This document shows positions 1 to 9,066 of a stretch of DNA of 23,317 nucleotides, piece after piece. Positions within the stretch are counted from its first letter, which is position 1. Each line of letters starts with the position of its first letter. Below the pieces are notes generated by a model, which did no database searches, was not told the DNA's origin, and saw only the letters and a list, made by a program, of their open reading frames with translations. This DNA comes from Didymodactylos carnosus (lineage: Eukaryota > Rotifera > Eurotatoria > Philodinida > Philodinidae): the NCBI GenBank assembly GCA_905250885.1, contig CAJNOQ010002641.1:1-23317 (forward strand), written 5' to 3'. The position numbers and the translations under genes are program-made.

Positions 1-135
1 TCATCGCTCTCAGATGAAGATGACAATGATAATGATGATGTACTACCGGTACTGGTTGCGAAACTCATCCAGATGGATGAGACAACCGACATCAAGGATT
101 TGGCAGACGACATGGAGCGTCTCGGTGGAAACTAG
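1..135 (+). CDS. 3' end of an unidentified gene (partial)
   Basis: Frame 1 is open from the window edge to a TAG at 133-135. It encodes a 44-residue C-terminus that opens with a Ser/Asp/Glu/Asn-rich acidic stretch (DEDDNDNDD) and continues with a probable helix (VLVAKLIQMDE) and a charged end (DDMERLGGN). A TG dinucleotide run and an AATAAA follow, as expected of a 3' untranslated region, which supports a real stop. The family is not recognised. Whether the exon starts inside the window cannot be told, as no acceptor is visible. Confidence 0.55.
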   Translation, partial: SSLSDEDDNDNDDVLPVLVAKLIQMDETTDIKDLADDMERLGGN

Positions 136-170
136 CTGGGCCTAGAGCCCATACTAAACTATTTTTTATT

Positions 171-189
171 TGTGTGTGTGTGTGTGTGT
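171..189. repeat. (TG)9 microsatellite
   Basis: Nine and a half TG units follow the stop codon of the leftmost gene, inside its presumed 3' UTR. A T-rich stretch follows to about 246. Confidence 0.9.
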
Positions 190-293
190 CTTTCTGTTTT
201 TATTAACTTTTTCCCTTACTATTTTTTATTTTTATTTTTATTTTTTCGTGTGTGTTCTAGATCAAAAAAATTGCCTGATGAGTTTTATTTTTA

Positions 294-299
294 AATAAA
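294..299 (+). promoter_or_regulatory. Candidate polyadenylation signal AATAAA
   Basis: A canonical AATAAA lies about 160 bases after the stop at 133-135, with a second AATAAA a few bases on. It is the best candidate 3' end signal for the left-edge gene. From here to 819 I see no gene, only AT-rich sequence with short direct repeats such as TCTAAAAGT near 630. Confidence 0.4.
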
Positions 300-819
300 A
301 CGAAACGCGTCGCAATAAACAAACATTTTATTTTCTATGGCACCACGAACAATAATATAAGCAAGCATATATACATACTTATATTGAATATACTTAGTTG
401 AAGCGTTTTTTATACAAAAAACATTCAACCGTATAAATTAAAAGTTTTTAAGTTGGGTTCAAGGAGTCTTAAGCCAAGGCACTTGTTCTCGTATCACTCT
501 CTATCTCTGCTAATAGCAGTCAGAAACGCGTCTAGTAACAGTTTCTGTTTGTTATTCACCAAGTAGCCCAAGGTATCCTCTTCAAAATGAGAGTGAACCG
601 AGATCTTGGTTTTCCGCGGCTTGGGTGTTCTAAAAGTTCTAAAAGTCTACCGAAAAGCGAGTTTTACGAAAATTTGGGTTTTCAGACTGTTTTCACCTAT
701 TAAAAAATTCACTATTCACTGAATAAACATCAGAACGGGTTCAGACCTTCAGAATATAGAGTATTTAAGCTATTGTATATCCTATTTATAGGAGATCTCA
801 AAAGAAAGTTTACAAAACC

Positions 820-1482
820 CTAAGATTTTCCAAAAGGGTTTCTGTAAAACCCATTACCCTCATACAAACTTTCAATATTGTCCAAGGATAAGACTAACTC
901 TTTGATTATTTCTTGCGCTAATGATTTGTACTGTATTTGCTTATAATGGACAATATTGAAAATTTTCTCCAAAACCTGAAACTTTAAGATTGGCTCCTGG
1001 ATACTTTTTGCTAATTGAAAAGATTCATTTAAAAGATCATGGCTTTGTTCATCATAGAACTCGGCTAATTGACATAATGCTCGAGATTTGTAGTAAGTGT
1101 TGGACATTGACTTTATTTTTGAAGATTAAACTTCTTTTATATTTCTCTTATCGACTAACTCGGGCAACAGACGATCAGCATTTAAATTCAATCAGTTTGA
1201 ATCCTTTGACATATTGCCTAAGTTTAATAATATAACTAAAGGGATTAAGTCTGGATTTTTCTTGAAATATCATTCCTTATCGAAAACATCAGAAATGGCA
1301 TCTATTATGAACGCTATAGTTTTATGAATGTTCTCTAGACAATTAAAAAATGGTATTGGTATATCATCATTATTAATTGACTTAAAGTTAAATATATCCA
1401 TAGGCCATGCATATGCTCTAACTGGTCTATAAATTTGAACAGTGTCACTAATTTTTAAAAATGATTTTATAATTTGATTCAT
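820..1482 (-). pseudogene. Helical-repeat protein pseudogene with three in-frame stops
   Basis: Read on the minus strand, one frame runs from an ATG at 1482-1480 to a TAG at 822-820 without any frameshift. It is interrupted by TGA (1272-1270), TGA (1194-1192) and TAA (1128-1126). Sequence between the stops still looks protein-like: MNQIIKSFLKISDTVQIYRP at the start, LNADRLLPELVDKRNIKEV in the middle, and RALCQLAEFYDEQ followed by LAKSIQEPILKFQVLEKIF further on. The last part looks like paired amphipathic helices of a TPR- or HEAT-like repeat. From memory such LCQLAEFYDEQ segments occur in large bdelloid rotifer proteins; this is recall, not a search result. A possible acceptor (AAATCAG) precedes the ATG, so this is probably an internal piece of a larger gene. 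The upstream side is cut off by GTGTCAATAGC-type repeats. Confidence 0.6.
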
Positions 1483-1507
1483 GTTACCTGATTTAAATAT
1501 GTGGAAT

Positions 1508-1576
1508 GGCTATTGCCACTCTCTGAGCGTGTCAATAAGAGCTATTGCCTCCCGCTGAGGGTGTCAAAACGAGTCA
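1508..1576. repeat. GTGTCAATAGC-motif repeat, left cluster
   Basis: Two successive units of the type GGCTATTGCC...CTGAGCGTGTCAA and AGAGCTATTGCC...CTGAGGGTGTCAA occur here. The same motif fills 20955-21362 and 21850-21990. It abuts the 5' side of the helical-repeat pseudogene and may mark the break that truncated it. From here to 2100 I see no convincing gene. Confidence 0.55.
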
Positions 1577-2138
1577 TCGTATTTTGACTGATGAATGTAA
1601 TTTCTGGTCCGCTTTATGAATTTCTTTCCACTGAAGCTCTAGGGATGTTTTCCCTAATGCACAACTGGTTATCTGTATTATTATCCAAGGTGCCTTTGTA
1701 TTCGTTTTCTAATACGTGTACGCAGAACTGGTTGCATTTGTGAGACTATCACTGAAAAAGTGAAATATGTGGACGTGTGTAGAAATTTACAGAAACGGGC
1801 TTTAGGAGGTATAGAAAATTGTTCATGCTAGGAACCTTTTGCAAAAGTAAGCTATGTTCATCAATGTATGGTTTCGTTTTTCATTTGTCGCTTAAAAATA
1901 TTCTATACCATTATGATTTCTGCAAGAAGCATAGAGCACACACACGTTTTTATGTTCTGACTATAGTAGTTACAACTATCAATCAAAAACAAATAAAAAG
2001 ATCAAGACTATCATTCTAATGTGAAAATAAAGTTTAATTTGCTTTAAGAAAACCAGCTGTAATTGTTTTCACTAGAATGAAACAAAAATAAAAAGAGGCT
2101 AAAAAGTTACAGTTTGCTTCTCAAGCGGTTTTTCTGTT

Positions 2139-2242
2139 GACACTTCCTTCTCTTTCACACTTCCTTCTCTGCTCACACTTCCTTCTCTGCTCACACTTCC
2201 TTCTCTGTTTACACTTCCTTCTCGTTCACACTTCCTTCTCTC
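2139..2242. repeat. Minisatellite of about 18 bp, six copies
   Basis: ACACTTCCTTCTCTGCTC is repeated six times with 17- or 18-base spacing and few substitutions. The minus strand is open and would encode a repeating REGSVS peptide, but the 17-base units, the lack of any other coding signal and the low complexity make a protein unlikely. It directly precedes the 435-bp dispersed repeat. Confidence 0.85.
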
Positions 2243-2262
2243 AAATAAACGTTTATTTCCCT

Positions 2263-2697
2263 TGAAGCAGTCCAATACTAAAATATTCATGTTTTATACG
2301 AAAATTCTTCCGGAGGTTCATTCATACAAGCGTAGGTTCATCGTAACGAAGCATTTTTACAAAATTCCCGTAATTATTAGACTGTTACACAAGTCAGCTG
2401 AAGTATCTCAAAATAGTTTGTTTACACCAGCAGAATAAGCAATAATCTTCTTTATATCCTTCCCAATCACGAAGGCATTGAGCAGTCTGGAACTAGTTTG
2501 ACCGGTTGGTTAACTGTACAGATGAGATGCATAACTAACGTTATAGTTTTCGATTCTCTTTCTATAATATAAAATAGAAATTATTTTCTTTTCTGTTGAG
2601 CTATCCGTATATAGTAGTGTTTATATCAGAGCTCCGTATTGAGTCCAGTCCAATCCGAGTCCATGAAATCCAAAAAATTTGAGTCCAGTCCAGTCCA
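2263..2697 (+). repeat. 435-bp dispersed repeat, copy A
   Basis: This stretch aligns by eye almost base for base with 19767-20196, in the same orientation, with scattered substitutions and small indels. Shared stretches include GAAGCAGTCC at the start, AAGCGTAGGTTCATCGTAAC, ACCAGCAGAATAAGCAATAA and TCACGAAGGCATTGAGCA. No reading frame is conserved. It contains an AACCGG-like motif near 2500 and ends inside a hAT-like MITE present at the same site in both copies, so that MITE inserted before the copies separated. The family is not recognised. Confidence 0.85.
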
Positions 2698-2709
2698 TAC
2701 GGAGCTCTG
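2627..2709. mobile_element. 83-bp hAT-like MITE with 8-bp target duplication
   Basis: The ends are perfect 13-bp inverted repeats, CAGAGCTCCGTAT and ATACGGAGCTCTG. The element is flanked by an exact 8-bp direct repeat, GTTTATAT (2619-2626 and 2710-2717). An 8-bp duplication with CAG-type ends is the established signature of the hAT superfamily. The interior consists of GAGTCCAGTCC motifs. At 83 bases it is non-autonomous. From 2718 to about 3116 I see no gene; the open frame at 2834-3157 has no recognisable protein. Confidence 0.8.
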
Positions 2710-3116
2710 GTTTATATATAGTACTGTTTCATTTGGACAAAAGAAGAATGAATAACGAAACTTTCACTTTCATTCATGTCATATATCTATTTTTTTTTCT
2801 ATCTCTCTATGCGTTAATCGTTTTCGTGAAAGTGTGAAAGGAACATGTAAAAAAGATGCCACAAACTCAAGTAGCCTGTTATCGAGTATAGCGTCTGTCT
2901 TTGCTATTACCTTCTTCTGCCAAAATCATGACTCGTCCTTTCACATACTGAGTGAAATGTATCGACACATTTTTAAAGCATATGAAACGAAACTTTCACA
3001 TTTTCACGGTCATGAATGTGAAAGTAGTGAAAGAAAAGAGAATAGTATTACTCATTTTGTCTCGTTTCGTAACCAAACGTTAGCCATGTATCGAAAGAAA
3101 AGAGCTTTACATCTTA

Positions 3117-3537
3117 CGATTCTCGTTAGGCACATATTCCTTCTTCTTATTTTTTAAGCTACCCGGTTAACTGGGCACTCCAACCGCCCGGTTTACCTGT
3201 AGATTAATCTACTTAATAACTTCCTCGTATCTAATGTATTTCATGTCTGGAACTAGCTGAACCGGTCGGTTAATTGCCCGGTTGGAGCAAGATCGATCGG
3301 TCGGTTAAGTAAGCGGTTAACCTAGCTGCTGATCTCCCTGTATTTAATCTATTTGATACCAGAAACTAGCTTAACCGGTCGGTTAAGTGGGCGGTTAGAG
3401 CTAGATCAGATAGAGCTAGCTGGATCGGTCGGTTAAGTGAGCGGTTAACGTAGCTGATAACCTCCCCAATCGCCCAAAAGTAGGTTGAACCGCCCGATTC
3501 TTGCTCCATTTTTTTTGCTTGGGTTATTGAGTTTTCT
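3117..3537 (+). mobile_element. SINE-like AACCGG element, copy 1 (5' truncated)
   Basis: It begins with CGATTCTCGTTAGGCACATA, the 3' end of the tRNA-like unit seen complete at 18638-18727. A short T/A-rich linker follows, then AACCGG motifs in both orientations (3160-3485), and the end is TTTTTTTGCTTGGGTTAT. Inside are two tandem units of about 115 bases built on AACCGGTCGGTTAAG, GGCGGTTAGAGCTAGATC and GTAGCTGATAACCTCCC. The same order of parts (tRNA-like head, linker, motif array, GCTTGGGTAAT end) is found in the minus-strand copy at 18303-18727, which is why I treat it as one element. Confidence 0.6.
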
Positions 3538-3560
3538 TTTGGCTTATGCAGGTATTTGTA

Positions 3561-4132
3561 AAAGTACTAATATTAAAATAATAGATTAAGATTATTCATA
3601 TTGTTTATTTAGGTAACTGGTTATCTGAAGCATCACTTGATGCACCAGCGAATGCATCTAGATATTTTTGCTGGGCAGATTTTGCTTGGGGATATCTCTA
3701 CAGACATATTTATTCCTGAAAAAACTCGACTAGCCCCATGCTTCACATATCTTGACAGAAGATAAATTTTTAAGTGTACATTTACCACAACTCCAGTTTA
3801 CCTCACTTGTAATAATTGCAGTATTTTCATCTTGCTATTGTTTTTTAAAAAATATTTTTTCATTGGAGCTATTGATATTTGTGTTAGAGTTGTACATGTC
3901 TCGTTGTTTATTTGAATATCTTTTTATTAAGCCACTATTCTTACTGTAGTCTGCTTTTAACGACTGAGGTTGTTCAGCTATTCCGCACATTATACATAGT
4001 TCACAGTCTATTGAATTTATGTAGGAACATTGAACACAATGCCATTCTAAAATCTTCTGATGTTTAGAAGAATCAGTTAACTAAATAAACAATATGAATA
4101 ATCTTAATCTATTATTTTAATATTAGTACTTT
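3561..4132. mobile_element. Element with perfect 52-bp terminal inverted repeats
   Basis: Bases 3561-3612 and 4081-4132 are exact reverse complements over all 52 positions, with a further dozen imperfectly matched bases on the inner side (about GTAACTGGTT). Outside the 52 bp the ends are CAGGTATTTGT on the left and, read inward, CGCAGTTACG on the right, so the true ends and target duplication are uncertain. Identity of the repeats argues for recent movement or correction of one arm by the other. The 468-bp interior carries a decayed zinc-finger coding segment on the minus strand and no transposase. Confidence 0.75.
3730..4080 (-). pseudogene. Decayed pair of RanBP2-type zinc fingers inside the inverted repeats
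   Basis: The minus strand is in one frame from about 4080 down to a TAG at 3732-3730, with one internal TAG at 3837-3835. Finger 1 (4044-3985) reads W-H-C-V-Q-C-S-Y-I-N, six residues, then C-I-M-C, an exact match to the RanBP2/NZF pattern W-x-C-x2-C-x3-N-x6-C-x2-C. Finger 2 (3795-3736) reads W-S-C-G-K-C-T-L-K-N, six residues, then C-E-A-W, so the fourth zinc ligand is Trp instead of Cys. A 69-codon linker separates them. RanBP2-type fingers bind ubiquitin, RNA or Ran in known proteins. The internal stop and lost cysteine say this copy is no longer a working gene. An acceptor-like TTCTTCTAAACATCAG precedes finger 1, so it may derive from one exon of a host gene. Confidence 0.75.
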
Positions 4133-4140
4133 CGTAACTG

Positions 4141-5446
4141 CGGAGGGCCTTAAGAACAACTAAAAAATTAAGGATGAGCTGCATGTCTCTTTTTCATTAA
4201 AAACTACTGAACTATTCATTTTTAAAGTTATATGAAGAACGTGCGAGTATTGGGCTTACTTGGCAGAGCTGTTGGGCTGCTTTCGTTCTTTTAATGAATA
4301 TGAGGCTCACCTCAGGGGGAAAACGCAATGAAAATTTTTTACTCAAAAGTATCTAGTTAAGTTAACATGTTTTTTGGTTCAGTTTTCGACGCTGGTTATC
4401 AAAGAACAGTTTGAAAATAAAACAAAATGTTCGCCACTGTAGGATTATCACTATTTTCTATAGATCTGATCGAAAAAAGTTCATTTCAAGGAAGCTATTT
4501 TTTTCTGACTAATGTAATGTCTTTTCCTAGTAGCGAATCAACACAACGTTACGAAATTTCTTTTTCTATTGAAAATTATTCTTTTCGCATTTCTCAAGTA
4601 GTTCTCAAGCGACATAGATAAAATCATTCTAGCAATACCAATGGACTGATATGTTTTCTATTAATCTCATTCAGAGAAAATGCATACTGAGAAAACAAGT
4701 TGATGTAACTTCTTAGTTTTTCCAAGCCTCCATCACCTGCGTCGTTCTTCTTTCTTATATTTGCTTTTATATTATTTATTCGGTGTGGTGTGAGAAATCC
4801 AATAGTTCTAGGTTTTCAAAAGAAAAGATCAAATACTAATGTTTGCTTTTCTTCTTCAAATATGAGTTTATTCATAAGGCATGAATAACGTAATTTTCGA
4901 AAGAAGAAAAAAAGATTACTCACATTTTCGTTTTGCTTACTATTAAAAAAGAAAGCACGTACACTTGAGGGATAAAATTCATGCTTCTTAAAACAGATAG
5001 GTGTCATAGTTTGTGGCAGACATGGGTGTAATGGTGTGAGTCTGCACCCCTGCCCTTGATCATTTTCTCAGTGCAAGTTCCTAAGATACATACTGCATTA
5101 TCTATCTTTTCATTCTTCATCAGTTCATTGCATCAGCCTACATCCTCCAAACCTTTTGAGTTCTTCTCTCATACCTATATATATATCAGAATTTTCTTCA
5201 ACTGAGTGTAATTAAAGTGTAAGAAAAAATGCTTTTTTTGAGCTTGTTTTTTTTAGCGCTGTTTTTGTCGTTTCACTCAAATCCAGGAATTCTATTAAGC
5301 ACCTATCAGTTTATACAAATGTATGGTGCAACAATTGTTAGATACAGTTATAAACGATGATTCTAATGACAAAAAAAACCTTGGTCACTAACTTGTGCGA
5401 GAAAAATTTAGGCTAAAGATACTTCGGTGGCAAAAAAACAATGCTT
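4141..5446. other. No gene seen; AT-rich non-coding stretch
   Basis: Only short open frames with no recognisable protein, for example 4427-4621 (+) and 4816-5007 (-), both low in complexity and rich in Phe, Ser and Lys. No RNA gene or clear repeat was found. A TATATATA run occurs near 5180. Confidence 0.5.
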
Positions 5447-6050
5447 TTCCAGTCAATGTGGCTTCTGTAGCATACGTTTTTGATCAAGCGCCTGTATCAT
5501 AGAACCTTCATTTTTATTTCGAACCAAAGAACTTGATGGGATCTATAAGAATCGACGAGAAAGTTCATGTCTCTAAAGAACTAAAGTTATATATTCCGAA
5601 AAAAACAACTTGACCAGAAAGCATCTACGATTTCAGAAACATACAAAGTTATTTCAAGTCACATCATATCAAATCACAGCCCATCCAGTATTGAGCAAAA
5701 TGAGACTTCAGCTAGTTTTCCACATAGTTTCAGTAAAGAGCTACAGGTTTTTTCTCCGCTTTTTCATGTCAGTCACGAGGAAAACTGACTGAAGTCTCGT
5801 TTTGCTCAAGGACTCTGATTTGAAGTGATGTGACTTAGAAGGACTTGTAGGTTCTGAAGTCATAGAGGTTTTGAGGCCAAGTTGATTTTTTTAGAAATCC
5901 ATAACTTTAGTTCTTGAATAGACATGAAATTTTTCTTCGTATTCTTATAGATCTCATCAAGTTCTTATGTTTGAGATAAAAATGAAGGTTCTATGATAAA
6001 TATAACACGTCTGAAACGTATATTATAGATGCCACATTTGCTGGTGAAGG
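5447..6050. mobile_element. Large imperfect foldback, arms of about 285 bp
   Basis: The left arm (about 5447-5735) and right arm (about 5766-6050) are reverse complements along nearly their whole length with many substitutions. Matching stretches include TATCATAGAACCTTCATTTT, AAGAACTTGATG, GATCTATAAGAAT, AAGAACTAAAGTTAT, AAGTCACATCA and GAGACTTCAG. The loop is only about 30 bases. Such foldbacks are typically non-autonomous DNA transposons; no transposase and no clear target duplication is seen. The short ORF at 5610-5792 lies across the loop and has no support. Confidence 0.75.
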
Positions 6051-6555
6051 CGCTTTTCTCCTGGAGGGGTATTCTCCGCATAACTCTCATAAACCGAGCA
6101 AGCAATCTGCACCACTGGAATCTGCGTCAAAAATCTGATCTATTGTGATGTATCTAGCGATTAAACGCCCACACATTGTATAAAGTGATAGGTTCTTAAT
6201 GGAATCAACCATACAGCGATCTAAGAGAGAGCTCACGAGTTTCTGTTAGTTGCCCTCAGACACAGACTCTCAGAGAGAGCCATTTCACTGTGTATGTGTG
6301 TGTATGTTTTCTACTTTAATATTTCACACGGTTTGCTTCTTCTTCTTCTGATTATATCTCAGTACAGAAAACGATAGCACGCTGAAGTAAAACACGACGG
6401 ATGGCGGATAAACCAATAACTGCGGAACAAATGAAAAGATTGCTTGCAGCCACAGATCTCACACAAGGACAAATTGAAGAACACCAAAGAGGTAGCCTAA
6501 TCCACAAATCTAAATGCTCTCTATCTCTGAAAAGTTGCCACGTGTTTCTTTTTAG

Positions 6556-6579
6556 AATTTTTGGACAAATATCCGACAG
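6556..6579 (+). other. 24-nt microexon of the EF-hand gene
   Basis: It follows TTTCTTTTTAG and is followed by GTTTGG. It supplies EFLDKYPTG, completing both flanking split codons (G|AA and G|GT). Without it the protein would jump from the first helix straight to GEMNLNQYIKEYE and miss the first EF-hand-like loop. The match to the recoverin-type FLKDCPSG position is the main support. Confidence 0.6.
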
Positions 6580-6927
6580 GTTTGGTCGAATGTTGCAGGA
6601 TTTACCTTCTTGCACGCAACTTTTTTCACTTGAATTTCAGGTGAAATGAATTTAAATCAATATATTAAAGAGTATGAAGAAAGTAAAGTGGAAAATAAAG
6701 TACTCGTTAAAGAACTTTTTCTAACTCGAGCAAAAGCTTCAGACCAATTGTTTTTCATTTTTAGATTGATCCGGAAACGGCTATTAAATTGTTTCAAACG
6801 TATGATTAAGATCTAAATAGTAAGTGGTGGCACCCTGCTCAAGCTTTGGAAAAAAGTCTTCTCTGCATTTTTTCAGAAGTTATTAGCCCATACGAATATG
6901 TTATAATGGTTGCTTGTGATTTAGCTG

Positions 6928-8855
6928 GTAAGTGTCTAAACTTAATGCCAGTATGAAAAAAGAATCTGAAAGTTTCGTCCCTTTTCGTGCATGCGTTGCT
7001 TTGAGATGAGAGTGAAGAGTTGAAAGGCGAGACAGGCAAAGAAATGAAGGTGTCAGAGAGCTACGCAAAAGAGTTATTCGATTATCTTGAAATGGGAGAA
7101 TCAGCCACTCTGCGACAACACATGTTGCCATAGTAACCGAAATATAATTCAATGGGTTCTCATTCGATTCTCTCTCTTTGAAAAACGCAAACTCTGTACA
7201 CTAGCCGGACTGTGTGAGTGCGAGATTCTGACTTTCTCTTCCACAACTTTTAAAGTAAGTTATAGTAACAGAGATGTTGAGTAAGGAGCTGGCAAAGGTG
7301 AATTCATCATCTCGATTTTTCAAAGAGCATACTTGAAGGGTTCATCGTTCTCAGAATTTGAAAAGCATAGAGGTTTGCTTTGGGTAAAGGGAAGAAATGG
7401 GTAAAATACTCTAAATAAAGCTCAATTAAGGGGAGAAAAGTTTGGATGTGGAATTTTTTTCCAGGGGGAGTAAAAATGGGTTGTTTGAGGTGCTAGTTTT
7501 AATCACGGAGAAAAACTACATCAGACTTGTGAATATGAGCTTGATCTGAGAGGGGGCCGATTTTGCCTCTTATCGACCCCCGTCCTTTTTGAGAATCAAA
7601 AAATTAACTAACTCACAAACAGATAGAGCTTTCTTCTATACAAAACTGGCGAAAACGTTTTGAGAAAAAGCATAAGAAACGGGTCAAATCACAAGAAACT
7701 AAAATGGTCAATTCACAGACCCTTTTTTTCACTTTTCATTAGCCAGAACTTGGTCGAAACTCAAAATGAAGTTAATGTTTGAAATCAACATCAAAAACTG
7801 TAACAAGAAATGTGTCTTTTATTTGATTTTCATGCGAAATGAAAATCCTTGAGCTTATTCGGAAGCAGTTGGCCATTTCGTCCAACTTCCGATGAGTTTT
7901 GAGCATCAGAAATACATTTCGTAGATCTAAAATAAATGTATCCAGGTTTTCGAACTTAGCGTTTCACTCAACGTTCTTACTAAGAAGAATTTCGTTTTCA
8001 CGAGACGATTTAGTCCTTCATCAGAAGAACTCTCGAAAAAGTTAGCCGCACTCGCCAGTGGAAGCTACAAAAAATTATCTAAATGAAAAAGAGCACAATC
8101 GAAAGTTTATATACGGTTACTTTTTAGAACTACTAGTGCTTAAAACTTCTCGGAAGCTGGACGATTTGACCGATTGCTTTTCCGAAAGAAAATTTTTATT
8201 CCGCGTTAAATCCATATAAAATGCAAATTCCCATGAGGCAGTTTTTGAAAGTGGTCCAAAAGACAACCGTTGTTTCCACTTTCTTCCAACTCTTGGTGGA
8301 GAAAAGCGCAAAAACCTGAAAAAATTTGTGCTAGGCAGTCATCTTGCTTTTCTCTTCTCATGTGCACAACTAAAAAGTCTACGTGGAGTCTGTTTTGTAA
8401 AGAACTGAACGCTATAAGAGATTCTACTCTGAAACCTTTTTGGCAGCACCACAACACTTTTGAAAAATGCGCAGAAATGGCCATTTGCAATTGTAAAGCA
8501 TTGATTTCTTCGAGTAATCATTGTATAGAAATTCCATTTTGCCTTGGAAAAAATAGTCTAGAATTTTTAGAGCACTTTTAAAGGACCGGTTGCTTGAACA
8601 TTGGACTAGAATTTATGGTAAAACACTGAAAAAGGCTCTTTTTAAGGTGGAAATCTTTGAAATGTGTATTTTGTCATTTTTCATTCGAACTCTGAAAAAT
8701 TTTTCATAGCGCCAGTTTTTGGACAGATTCAAAAGATGCAGTGAAAAGGGGGCGGGGCTGGTCGAAACTTTGAACGTTTGAGCTTTTCTCAGAGTATCAT
8801 GCATTCTTTCCTAACCACCGTTACTTTGATACACTGACCCACACTTTCTTTTAAG
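6928..8855. repeat. Intron 5 of the EF-hand gene, expanded with decayed repeats
   Basis: The intron starts GTAAGTG and ends TTTCTTTTAAG. Neighbouring introns are about 60 bases, so nearly all of this 1.9 kb is inserted material. The clearest structure is an old inverted pair, about 7853-7905 against 8139-8190 (TTCGGAAGCAGTTGG and TGGACGA motifs), suggesting a degraded foldback centred near 8020. Frames open on both strands (for example 8270-8581 and 8206-8490) overlap each other and resemble no known protein. Confidence 0.5.
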
Positions 8856-8954
8856 GTCCGGAAAAAACGACTCCAAAACCTGGTGAAAAATCGCAATGGG
8901 GTATTATCTTTGATTTGATGGATGTCGATGGTAATGGTTATCTTGAAGGAAATG

Positions 8955-9066
8955 ATGTTTCGAAAGATTTGGCAAAGGTGAACAAGTTCCAGAACAACTG
9001 ATTCAAAGTAAACGCCTTACAAAATGGGAATTCATTAGCATGATTTACTGGCTTGAAGACTGAACA
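8955..9066 (+). repeat. 112-bp exact copy of the EF-hand last exon fused to exon 6
   Basis: From ATGTTTCGAAAG to GAAGACTGAACA it is identical in every base to 10279-10390 and, inverted, to 11607-11718. It starts inside the exon, 24 bases after the proposed acceptor, and stops 3 bases after the stop codon. It sits exactly where exon 6 should meet its donor. Read on from exon 6 it is out of frame and ends at TGA after NKFQNN. It carries no flanking repeat of its own. It could be templated filler from DNA break repair or the product of a deletion. Confidence 0.85.

Noticed and set aside
2139-2242. CRISPR-like array
   Set aside because: The repeats are directly adjacent with no unique spacers, and the window is eukaryotic.
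2099-2290. Minus-strand frame encoding a repeating REGSVS peptide
   Set aside because: It is the translation of an 18-bp minisatellite; some units are 17 bases and nothing outside the repeat looks coding.
3160-3500. AACCGG arrays as telomeric repeat
   Set aside because: The motif occurs in both orientations at three internal sites with a shared defined 3' end, which fits a dispersed element and not a telomere.
8206-8581. Overlapping frames on both strands inside EF-hand intron 5
   Set aside because: Three mutually overlapping frames, none with a known motif, in sequence that shows decayed inverted repeats.
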